Part shown: one piece after another, positions 10,748-20,915 of the stretch
How positions within the stretch are numbered: position 1 is the stretch's first letter
Layout of the letters: every line of letters begins with the position of its first letter
Source of the DNA: Macrostomum hystrix
Lineage: Eukaryota > Platyhelminthes > Macrostomidae
Direction of reading: 5' to 3'
DNA length: 64,000 bases
NCBI GenBank assembly: GCA_950097015.1
Contig: CATNEN010000025.1
Coordinates: 7,730,001-7,794,000 of the forward strand
Made by a program: the position numbers and the translations under genes
Notes under the pieces: generated by a model
Told to the model about the DNA's origin: nothing
Seen by the model: only the letters and a program-made list of their open reading frames with translations
Database searches by the model: none

Positions 10748-12037
10748 TTTCGGCCAAAGAGGAATGAGGATTTTGCGAATGAAAAAGAGGGGGGGTCTGT
10801 CGCTAATGCAACAATGGGGGAAAAGGAGAAGAGGAAAAACAGATCACGACTGGAGATCGTGCGGGGGGGAAAGAAAATGAGCCTGAGCTGTCAAGTCCAG
10901 CCCTGATTAATGATGCGGCGAATTCCCTACTCCTAGAGAGCAACCCTACCGCAAAAAGGATCAAAGATCAGTGAGAGAGAAAAGGGCCCAGGGCCCTGGC
11001 TAGCTTTGCTTCCAGCCTTGGCTACTGACAAACTGTTTTGCGCGCACTCAAGGTTTGGGACATAGAAGTCTAGGTTTTAACTTAGCACTCGTTCTGCAAC
11101 CCTATAGCGGACTGTTGCACTATAGGTACGGCGGGGTCAGTACTACTGCAAGCTTGCGCCTGCAACAGCCTATCACCCTACCTTGGAAAGTACACGCCTC
11201 AATAAGATACTCAGAGAAGGGATAATCCCCGACTCGTTCAGGGAGTCATCGGTTCCCGGCTGCATTGCCGGGGGCCCCCCCTCGCGATTAACGAGACTGG
11301 GAAGCCCAGGGGGGATATACCTGGGATCTCGCTCGGATAGGAGTCCATGGCTAAAGCCTGGCTACCCCATTTAGAAAACCCCTCAAAGAATCTCTTAGAA
11401 AAACGTGCCGACCGAATTCTAGCCCATACTTGAAGTAGGCAGTTTCGAGAGGCGGGCACGGGGGTCGCTAGACCTCCCTCAGAAGTCCCACCTCCCTAAC
11501 TGTTCCCCACCAAAGTCAGACTTGGCCAAAGTTATGTGACACTTTCAAAATCAGGTACACGTAAGCAGGCCCGCAAGCTGCCCAAGAGAACCAATCCCCG
11601 GTGCTCGGCGAGTCATCGATTCCCGGCTGCATTGCCGGGGGCTCCCCTCGCTCGGTTAGAAGGCCGAACGGCGTTGCCCGGTCCCTCGTTAAGAATGGCC
11701 CCTCCCAGATCAATCACGCGGGAAAACCCCACAGACAGTGCCCGACTCCTGCAGCAGCCACTAACCCGAAGACACTCTAGCATGAAGTCCGCTCACACAG
11801 CCTACTCATAGTAGAAAGTCACTAATCAGAATTTTGGAAACTCTAACAAAAGCCTAAATTAAATTGAAACCAAATTGCAACTGTTCGGAAATTTATTGAC
11901 AGTCACTAGAACTGAGATAAGATTTAGGCATACGGAAGATGAAATCTAGAAGAAGCCCTTACGGCTAACTACCACAGAAATCTGCGGCGCTAAACTAACA
12001 ATTGAAAAAAATTCAGGTTCGTTTCGCGCCCTTTCTA
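10748..12037 (-). other. Element leader (untranslated) with two copies of a GC hairpin
   Basis: About 1.3 kb lies between the primer-binding site and gag with no supported gene. A ~40-bp segment occurs twice (11243-11283 and 11611-11651). Each copy holds stem CCCGGC, loop TGCATT, stem GCCGGG (11255-11272 and 11622-11639) inside the shared flank GAGTCATCG. Its position in the leader would suit a packaging or dimerisation signal; that is inference. Confidence 0.6.
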
Positions 12038-12058
12038 AATCCCACCTCGATGCCACCA
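12037..12058 (-). promoter_or_regulatory. Primer-binding site for minus-strand DNA synthesis
   Basis: One base after the 5' LTR the element strand reads TGGTGGCATCGAGGTGGGAT. It starts with TGG, the complement of a tRNA CCA end. The plus strand thus ends ...CCCACCTCGATGCCACCA like a tRNA 3' end. The exact tRNA is not identified: the T-arm and acceptor spacing do not match a standard tRNA that I know. Confidence 0.7.
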
Positions 12059-12059
12059 T

Positions 12060-14453
12060 TGAAATAATGCGGGTCTTTTGCTAGCCGATGACCGCCCTCA
12101 TGAAAGATAGGAGTGTGGAAAACGACGATAGAGTCGGAGGTCGATCGCTGCTGCCGCGAGTTGTCGCAGAGAGGGATGACGAAGGGAGGGATGAAGGGAG
12201 AGATGAAGGGAGAGATGAGGCGGTACAAAGGATGCAAGTGAGTGGTCCTATTGGCCTCAGGCTGGCCAGTCCCACCCAACCCATAGGCCACAGGCATGAC
12301 TGCCGTGCCCCCACCCAAGCAGTGCTCGAAACCGGCTAAAAGTCTAAATAGATGTCGGACTACCCGCAAGCGAATAGGACAGGGCTAGATAGCCTACTGT
12401 CATCAGTAGCATGTTCGTAACTGACTCCTAACTTTGGTAGCAGTGGTCGACTCGGCCTAGGCTCTTGTCTTAGAAATGCGGAAAGGCTATCGGCAAAGCG
12501 GATAATGATCGAAGGTAGCGCCACCACCCAATGCGCCTACGTTGCCACCGCAGACATTTGGGAACTTGGGTCCCCGGAGCTCGCGGCTCCCAGTTTGTCA
12601 CACAGATCTTAGACAAGCCGAAAAATAGAGCATTCTGTAACTTCCGTTTTAGACTAGGGTGAGAACCCCAGAATGGATCGAGTCACGCCTCACAAGGGGA
12701 TTCCTGAAACTGCGCTACAGTGGTCTAGAAAGGTGGTACTCCGAACCCGAATGAGAAATCCATAGCCAGAATCCTACTCATGAGACATTAGACACATTCC
12801 TTACATTAGATTGCAGCCTACACATTAAATAACTAGCAAATCGATTCTGTGTGAGTTGAGGAGAACAGAGGCAGGAGAGATTAAGCTGAACACTGGCTGA
12901 GTGATTATGCAAGCAGGAAATTATTAGATCACACCCCTCGCTCCCATGGCGGCGGCAGCGAGAGGCGGGGAACAGAAGGGAAACATTAATTGACAAGGGA
13001 GGTTGACACGCACTCCTTGATCTGCCAGAAAGAGAGGAAAAACCCGCCAAGGAATTCCCCCACCCCTAGCAGAGAAACACATGCTACGCTCCGCATATTA
13101 CTCGCAAATCCCTAGCTCCTTATTACTCTCATGCGCGCTCACAGTTATCCTCCTGCCGCAGCTTTCAGCTAGGCATCACCAGAGCCCATCCCCCTAATAA
13201 GTTAGCCACTCATGATCGAGGGCTGTCTAACGATAAAATAAGAGAAAGTGAAATGCATAGTAAAAAGGATTTAAGTTGTTATTAAAATGCCCAATAAATT
13301 AGATAAGTTGTGAATTAATAGTTTTATTAGGCTAAATCAAATCCCTGCCCTTGCCCTTTTACCCACTAGCTAAATAGTGAATCCCTTAGGGATAGCAATA
13401 ACAGTCCGCTGCGCGGGTTACTTATCTGAACACGCTGGTTGACAGGCTGCAGGCCGTCGATCTCGCGGGGGGAGTACAAATGAACAGGAGAAAAGGTGAG
13501 GAATTGCTAAGTACAGTTGGCAAGGGGCCAGACTGCAGGGAGCTCAAGGCTCAATTTGGAGCGCACCTAAGGAGGTGGCTTGCGCTTAAGGGCACTAGCA
13601 GGTAGTTGCCTGCTGCTATGATCTGGAGCCTTAGGCTCAGGGACTAGGTGCTAGCCTAGAAGGGGGAGAGTCCACGGACCGAGTTCCGGGACCGGACAAG
13701 GGAAAAAGGTTGTAAGGGCGGACGGTCCAAAGGGAGGTCCGGGGGAAGGTTAAAGGTGTCCTGGGAAGGTAGGTAGGTCGCCGGGAAAGGCTCCCGGAAA
13801 ACAGGAAAAAGGTTGTCCTAGGGACAGCGCAGCGCGCTTTCCTTAAATAGTCCTGCAGCTCCGCCAACCTCGCATTCATCAAAATAACCCACATGCTCGC
13901 CGGCCTGTCAGCGAGGAATCGGGTCGGCATTATGCCACCCCAATTGCCCACTGAAGCGGCGGCGAGAATCGCCAGATGCCCCACTAGGAGCGTCTGCCGG
14001 CAGTCGGCCAATGATTGTGATCCCGCCGGGATATGGGAAGCGCAGGCGCCGACCTGCCTATAGTGTCGTTACATGTATCTAAAGGGGGAAAGGTCATAAT
14101 CGAGCCCCGGCTCGGGTTACAGTAAAGAAGAGGGACATGAAGAATTAAAGCTCACTCTAAACGCATGAGTGATCCCGACAATCTGATCGCGGCTTGGAGG
14201 GGAATTATGACCTAAACTAGTCCATACAGTATTGCTATTTCCGCGATCAGTCACTCCTACAGGGGACTAGACAGATCCGAGACAAAGGGAATCGGCGGCT
14301 ACTTAATTCACCTCCGCCCAATGTCTGGCCCTAAGATTAATGATGGTGTTCTGCGGCCAGCTGCTATGTGGGTCGCGATTATTGACTTGCTAAAAATTGG
14401 AAAAATTAGGCTGGCTCACAACCCCACTCGATTCCGAAGTACACTCCACATCA
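12060..14453 (-). repeat. 5' LTR (right copy)
   Basis: This copy is 2394 bp and nearly identical to the left LTR, four bases longer through four one-base length differences. Near-identity implies a recent insertion. The LTR should hold the element promoter on the minus strand, but I cannot place a TATA box or start site with confidence. Confidence 0.95.
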
Positions 14454-14457
14454 AGAT
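14454..14457. repeat. Target site duplication, right copy (AGAT)
   Basis: AGAT directly follows the terminal CA of the right LTR and matches 3186-3189. Confidence 0.85.
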
Positions 14458-16735
14458 TACTAATTCCAGATCCTCATGCAGAGATGACTAATTCTAGATC
14501 CCCATGCAGAGATTACTAATTCTAGATCCTCATGCAGAGATGACTAATTCCAGATCCCAATGCAGAGATGACTAATTCTAGATCCCCATGCAGAGATGAC
14601 TAATTCTAGATCCCCATGCAGAGATGACTAATTCTAGATCCCCATGCAGAGATGACTAATTCTAGATCCCCATGCAGAGATGACTAATTCTAGATCCCCA
14701 TGCAGAGATTACTAATTCCAGATCCCCATGCAGAGATTACTAATTCTAGATCCCCATGCAGAGATTACTAATTCTAGATCCCCATGTAGAGATTACTAAT
14801 TCTAGATCCCCATGCAGAGATTACTAATTCTAGATCCCCATGCAGAGATTACTAATTCTAGATCCTCATGCAGAGATTACTAATTCCAGATCCCCATGCA
14901 GAGATTACTAATTCCAGATCCCCATGCAGAGATGACTAATTCTAGATCCCCATGCAGAGATGACTAATTCTAGATCCCCATGCAGAGATGACTAATTCTA
15001 GATCCCCGTGTAGAGATTACTAATTCCAGATCCCTATGCAGAGATTACTAATTCCAGATCCCCATGCAGAGATGACTAATTCCAGATCCCCATGCAGAGA
15101 TTACTAATTCCAGATCCCCATGCAGAGATTACTAACTCTAGATCCCCATGCAGAGATTACTAATTCTAGATCCCCATGCAGAGATTACTAATTCCAGATC
15201 CTCATGCAGAGATTACTAATTCCAGATCCCCATGCAGAGATTACTAATTCCAGATCCCCATGCAGAGATTACTAATTCCAGATCCCCATGCAGAGATTAC
15301 TAATTCTAGATCCTCATGCAGAGATGACTAATTCTAGATCCCCATGCAGAGATTACTAATTCCAGATCCACATGCAGAGATGACTAATTCTAGATCCCCA
15401 TGCAGAGATTACTAATTCCAGATCCCCATGCAGAGATTACTAATTCCAGATCCCCATGCAGAGATGACTAATTCCAGATCCCCATGCAGAGATTACTAAT
15501 TCTAGATCCTCATGCAGAGATGACTAATTCTAGATCCTCATGCAGAGATGACTAATTCCAGATCCCCATGCAGAGATGACTAATTCTAGATCCCCATGCA
15601 GAGATGACTAATTCTAGATCCTCATTCAGAGATTACTAATTCCAGATCCCCATGCAGAGATTACTAATTCTAGATCCCCATGTAGAGATTACTAATTCCA
15701 GATCCCCATTCAGAGATTACTAATTCTAGATCCCCATTCAGAGATTACTAATTCCAGATCCCCATGCAGAGATTACTAATTCCAGATCCCCATGTAGAGA
15801 TTACTAATTCTAGATCCCCATGCAGAGATTACTAATTCCAGATCCCCATGCAGAGATTACTAATTCCAGATCCCCATGCAGAGATTACTAATTCCAGATC
15901 CCCATGCAGAGATTACTAATTCCAGATCCCCATGCAGAGATTACTAATTCCAGATCCCCATGCAGAGATTACTAATTCCAGATCCCCATGCAGAGATTGC
16001 TAATTCCAGATCCCCATGCAGAGATTACTAATTCCAGATCCCCATGTAGAGATTACTAATTCCAGATCCCCATGCAGAGATTGCTAATTCCAGATCCCCA
16101 TGCAGAGATTGCTAATTCCAGATCCCCATGTAGAGATTACTAATTCTAGATCCCCATGTAGAGATTACTAATTCTAGATCCTCATGCAGAGATTACTAAT
16201 TCTAGATCCTCATGCAGAGATTACTAATTCCAGATCCCCATGTAGAGATTACTAATTCCAGATCCCCATGCAGAGATTACTAATTCTAGATCCCCATGCA
16301 GAGATTACTAATTCTAGATCCCCATGCAGCGATGACTAATTCCACATCCCCATGCAGAGATGACTAATTCCAGATCCCCATGCAGAGATGACTAATTCCA
16401 CATCCCCATGCAGAGATGACTAATTCCAGATCCCCATGCAGAGATGACTAATTCCAGATCCCCATGCAGAGATGACTAATTCCAGATCCCCATGCAGAGA
16501 TGACTAATTCTAGATCCCCATGCAGAGATTACTAATTCTAGATCCCCATTCAGAGATGACTAATTCTAGATCCCCATGCAGAGATTACTAATTCCAGATC
16601 CCCATGCAGAGATTACTAATTCCAGATCCTCATGCAGAGAGGACTAATTCCAGATCCCCATGTAGAGATTACTAATTCTAGATCTCCATTCTGAGATTAC
16701 TAATTCCAGATCCCCATTTAGAGATTAATCCCATA
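14454..16735. repeat. 28-bp satellite, right arm
   Basis: About 81 copies of the same 28-bp unit as at 1128-3189, in the same phase and orientation. It is richer in GATT-TCC type units than the left arm. The two arms were one array before the LTR insertion. Confidence 0.95.
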
Positions 16736-16860
16736 TCCTCATGCAGAGATTAATCCCAGATCCTCATGCAGAGATTAATCCCAGATCCTCATGCAGAGAT
16801 TAATCCCAGATCTTCATGCAGAGATTAATCCCAGATCCTCATCCAGCAATTACTAATCTC
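16722..16860. repeat. 25-bp derivative of the 28-bp satellite
   Basis: Five units with GATTAATCCCAGATCCTCAT replace the 28-bp form. They lack three bases around CTAATTCC. This is the degenerating edge of the array. Confidence 0.8.
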
Positions 16861-17128
16861 TGATCCTTATGCAGAGGATACTCACATGAGATTAAGGTTT
16901 CGGGTTAAAACAAAATTTTCATTCTTGGAAACCAAGCAAAAGTTTTGCTACGAGCAGTTTCAAAGCAAATAAATTTATACGCGTTATACGAGCTAATAAC
17001 GTTAAAAACGCTGAGTAAGTAGCTTACTTTAAATAAATTATCTTTTTAAAACTCCAGAGGTCTTTAGAGTCGGATAGTATTTTCAAATTGTCGCAATTTT
17101 CTTAGAATTAGATCCAGGACATTTGAGG

Positions 17129-17994
17129 TCAGTTCTGCAGCCCGCACACCATATTCGCTGGCAGAGCGGCGTCTATCTGCTTGGGATACGGCAGATTCAA
17201 ATTTTTCATGATTTGAACAAACTCGCTCTTGGACTTTGTCAGGCGTGGATTAAACTGCTTCTCTTCTGACACGGAGGTGACTGTCTGACCTGTGTAGTCA
17301 TGCGCAGGATACAGCAAATAGTGCTCAGGCAGGCTGAGTATCTGGCTGTGAACGGAATCGTACAGGCGCTCCGGGGAGCCCTGTTGAAAGTCCGTCCGGC
17401 CGCAGTCGCGGATCAGCAGGGCATCGCCTGTGAATGCCATGCCGTGACTGTGCAGTACGTAGGTTAGGCAGCCGTCCGTGTGACCCGGTGTGGAGCGAAC
17501 CTCCAACTGCAGCTTGCCAAACTCGATCTGCAATTATTGGTCCCGAGTTCGAGCTCTACACTGCTTCAATAGGAATCCCACAGTTGCCATCCTAGTCAGT
17601 TGCTAGGGGAACTGGATTCTACAGATGGAATCCCACATTTCCCATCCCAGATTCGCATTCTCACGTTATCCCCATGTTTGACTCGCACATCTGCCCTGGC
17701 TTGGCTGACCTCCGCAATGACACTCTGGCAGCCTGGCAGGAAGCCTTTGATCTTGCCGCTGCCCGTCACGTGATCCGCGTGTACATGCGTATTGATGACG
17801 TACTTTAGAGTCAAGCCGAGCTGATCAACAATTTTTAGATCGCGATCCGCAGTCTCAATCACTGGATCGATTAGCACAGCCTCCTTGGTAGCCTCGCAAG
17901 CCAATAGATAGGTATAGGTGCAGCTGGTGTCCTCAAACAGTTGGCGAAACACCAAACTTGATGCCAGCTCCTCAGCCAAAAATCTCTTGTACAT
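17129..17994 (-). CDS. ETHE1: ETHE1 persulfide dioxygenase
   Basis: Exon 1 is 17994-17665 and exon 2 is 17527-17129, with a 137-bp intron (donor AAC|GTGAGA, acceptor TTGCAG|ATC, phase 0). The protein has 242 residues, close to the usual length without a long targeting peptide. It is a metallo-beta-lactamase-fold iron enzyme that oxidises glutathione persulfide to sulfite in mitochondrial sulfide catabolism. THVHADH (His70, His72, Asp74, His75), PGHTDG (His126) and FTGDAL (Asp145) have the same spacing as the iron ligands of the human enzyme (56 and 75 residues from the first His). GRTDFQQG and YPAHDYTG are ETHE1 signatures, and [12 protein letters not shown] is a typical end. The ATG at 17994 begins [11 protein letters not shown] see no clear mitochondrial presequence, so an upstream exon could add one. 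Confidence 0.93.
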
Positions 17995-18459
17995 GTTTTC
18001 GTCTTTGTTGCTTTATTTTTCAACAAACAAAAGTAAACACAGCTGTAGGTCACTGGCTTAGAAGTGGGTGTGGTTTTGCCGCGGACTATGGAGTGTGTAT
18101 AACTATATTTATGTTTGTTTGTCGTGACATCAAAGAGCAATCTGTACAGAGCCTGTACACTCACATGGAGGGCTACAAAAGATTCGCAGGTGGGGTTGTT
18201 CTACATAGTTGATGCGCTCATTTGTGATGCTGAGGGTGGACGCACTTGTTTACGGCACACTGTACGCGCCACTTTGTACACACACGAATGCACACGGGCG
18301 CCCGTCAATTAGAAATTTTCTATCCATTTTCATCCTTTTTGCTAAATTTACTTTTCCACTCACCCTATGATTATATTGTTCTCAGCTAACTGACAGCAAT
18401 ACAAATAACCCAAAACAATAGGTTCACTGGAAGGATGACTCTTACCGCAATCTTGTCAT
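17995..18459. other. ETHE1 upstream region, no gene seen
   Basis: A mixed-composition spacer between ETHE1 (leftward) and the 20-bp satellite. It probably holds the ETHE1 promoter. No TATA box or coding sequence is convincing. Confidence 0.4.
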
Positions 18460-19200
18460 TATATCGACTCATGTTTGTTCTATCGACTCAAGTGTCTTTC
18501 TATCGACTAAAGTGTCTTTCTATCGACTTAAGTGTCATTCTATCGACTTAAGTGTCATTCTACCGACTCAAGTGTCATTCTATCGACTCAAGTGTCATTT
18601 CTATCGACTAAAGTGTCATTTTATCGACTTAAGTGTCATTCTACCGACTCAAGTGTCATTCTATCGACTCAAGTGTCATTTCTATCGACTAAAGTGTCAT
18701 TTTATCGACTTAAGTGTCATTCTATCGACTCAAGTGTCATTCTATCGACTCAAATGTCATTTCTATCGACTCAAGTGTCATTCTATCGACTCAAATGTCT
18801 TCTATCGACTTAAGTGTCATTCTACCGACTCAAGTGTCATTCTATCGACTCAAGTGTCATTTCTATCGACTAAAGTGTCATTTTATCGACTTAAGTGTCA
18901 TTTCTATCTACTCAAATGTCATTTCTATCGACTCAAGTGTCATTTTATCGACTTAAGTGTCATTCTATCGACTTAAGTGTCATTCTACCGACTCAAGTGT
19001 CATTCTATCGACTCAAGTGTCATTTCTATCGACTCAAGTGTCATTTTATCGACTTAAGTGTCATTCTATCGACTCAAATGTCATTTCTATCGACTCAAGT
19101 ATCATTATATCGACTCAAATGTCATTACATCGACTCAAACGTCATTATATCGACACAAATGTCATTATATCGACACAAATGTAATTGTATCGACCCGATG
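18460..19200. repeat. 20-21-bp satellite
   Basis: About 36 copies of a unit containing TCTATCGACTCAAGTGTCAT. The T run before ATCGAC varies, giving 20 or 21 bp. Units at the right edge diverge (ATTATATCGACACAAATG). Overlapping ORFs here are artefacts of the repeat. Confidence 0.95.
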
Positions 19201-19507
19201 GTCACAATTAACTCAAGAGTTAATATAATTAATTAACGATTGTCATTCCACTTAAATCCCTTAAGGTCGAATTTGCAAGCCGTTATTTTACAATAGACGA
19301 GAAGTCAAAGATGTAATTTATCATTTTACGGGATTTAAATGTCATCCCGATAATTTCAGCGCAACAACTTTAGGGAAAGAAAAAATTGAAAGCATTAGAA
19401 ACGTTAAAAACAATAGAAATATACACAATGCAGTCCGATACATACACTCTGATCCGAACCACAAAATGTTAACAGCCGCCCGCGACCACCGATCTAGTTA
19501 TTAATTA

Positions 19508-20720
19508 CTATGCCTTGCAGTCATTGAAGATGAAGTTGCACTTGTAGGGAGCATTAGCAGCCTCAGCCAGTTTTTTTAGCGTCCAGAACACCCGAGCAAT
19601 GTTGAATTTGGACATCGGACGTCCTCTCATAACAGCGTACTCCGGCCACGCTCCGGTGCCCTGTCCTTTCCATTATCTGCTGCTCATCCACCCCCGGCCT
19701 GGTAGAGGCGAGTGGCGCAGGTGGTGCGCAGAGAATGATTGGACTTTTTTCTAACTAGGCCCGCCTCTGCGCAGATGTTGGACAAGAAGGATGCGAGAGT
19801 GTTCTTGCCGACTGGCCGGTTGCAAAACCATACACTGGTTGGATTCTTCATTGGTTGCAGGTAGAACCGTGTGCTTCCGGCAGGCCTTACACTCAGAAAC
19901 TGTTCGAACAGGCGAACATGACACCTCTCGGGTTTCGCCTCATTCTCAAAGTGGACTACTTCCTTTGGAAAAATCATTGAGCCACGGAGGCCACCAGCAT
20001 TGGTCTTTGATACAGTCTCTTTGTAGACAATGTAACGCTCAGCATTTCTCTCCTGAATACTGAATTGCCCAATGTCAAGATTGCTGTGCTCAGTCTCACT
20101 GATCACGCTTGCGCTTCTCTTGAACAAGCCAATGCCATCTCTAGTGGAAATCTTCATAGCAGCGTCCAGACTCTGAGTCAACAGTGGAAACTGCACTCCA
20201 CGGAAGAAATCTACAGGTCGATGAATGCAAACCACCTGTTGTATACCAGCAATGATCGAGACCAGAGTTGTGGGTGGATACTTTTTTCCGTCGGCGCGCC
20301 TTACCTCGTATATAAAAGCAGACCGTTGCTTATTAAGCTCTTCGTCGGCCAGATCATGTACGGCGATGCAATCCATTCCGCGCGTCTGTCTCCAATTGTT
20401 AAATAACTTTTCGGCCCATTTGTTCCTGCTCGTGGTAGAACTTGGTAGACTTGGTAGAATCGTTCAAGGCTTTCACAGCTGCTATGTCTATTGGAGCTTG
20501 GCGAACGTCGTCATCAGATGACGATCGATGCACGTTGACTTCGTTTCCCTTTCGTAGCTCGGCGAGGGCGTAAGGATTTTGCATATCAGCTCCACTATCT
20601 AATAGCGCATCCAAATCCTCAGTTCGTAGAACGTTGGGTTCGTAGTCTTCAACAAAATCTACTGAATAGTCGACAAGCGGGTTGAATATATAAGCTATAC
20701 TTCCGTTCGTTACATTGTAT
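19508..20720 (-). CDS. Crypton-type tyrosine recombinase domain protein (DUF3504-like)
   Basis: It reads leftward from about 20720 (first in-frame ATG 20614) to a TAG at 19508-19510. Established: this domain, related to the ZMYM2-4/QRICH1/KCTD1 group, comes from Crypton DNA transposons. Seen: KKYPPTTLVSIIAGIQ; SKTNAGG...PERCHVRLFEQFLSVRP; FYLQPMKNPTSVWF; the HxxR box in NHSLRTTCATRLYQAG; then ERTGHRSVAGVRCYER with the late His/Arg and candidate nucleophile Tyr. The frame changes by one base at three places: about 20405-20435, the C5 run at 19691-19695, and the T7 run at 19571-19577. Two lie in homopolymers, so sequencing error is as likely as decay. Catalytic residues appear present, but no terminal repeats or target duplication were found, so it could be a domesticated gene or an element remnant. 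Confidence 0.75.
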
Positions 20721-20915
20721 TATTTTTTCGTTTGAATTCGTGCCACACGTGCATTCTGAGTTTGAAAAAGTTGTGCTGACGTGGCTTTGCCGTGCCTTGA
20801 CACTTGGATCTATGTCTATGGCATTTTACCATGATCCATCCTACAAGCGAAGTTGAAGAATAATCTTTGTAACTGAATCTGTGGAACCGTCCATAAACTA
20901 TATGATGAACTAGTT

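Larger units (their letters stand above)
3190..14453 (-). mobile_element. LTR retrotransposon with Gag-protease but no visible pol
   Basis: The 11,264-bp element is bounded by 2.39-kb direct repeats that start TG and end CA, and has a 4-bp AGAT duplication. Element sense is the minus strand, judged by the primer-binding site beside the right LTR and by Gag and retropepsin both reading leftward. In element order: 5' LTR 14453-12060, leader 12059-10748, gag-pr 10747-9255, unknown ORF2 9141-8521, two diverged 300-bp repeats, an antisense spliced gene (6570-7209, +), a GC-rich segment, then 3' LTR 5579-3190. I found no reverse transcriptase YxDD block, RNase H or integrase motif on either strand. 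It is therefore probably non-autonomous. Gag and the aspartic protease look Ty3/gypsy-like, but with no RT the clade is unsettled. It lies within the 28-bp satellite. Confidence 0.9.

Noticed and set aside
18512-19236. Repeat proteins from the 20-21-bp satellite
   Set aside because: Unit length changes between 20 and 21 bp, and three overlapping frames are open. There is no coding signature.
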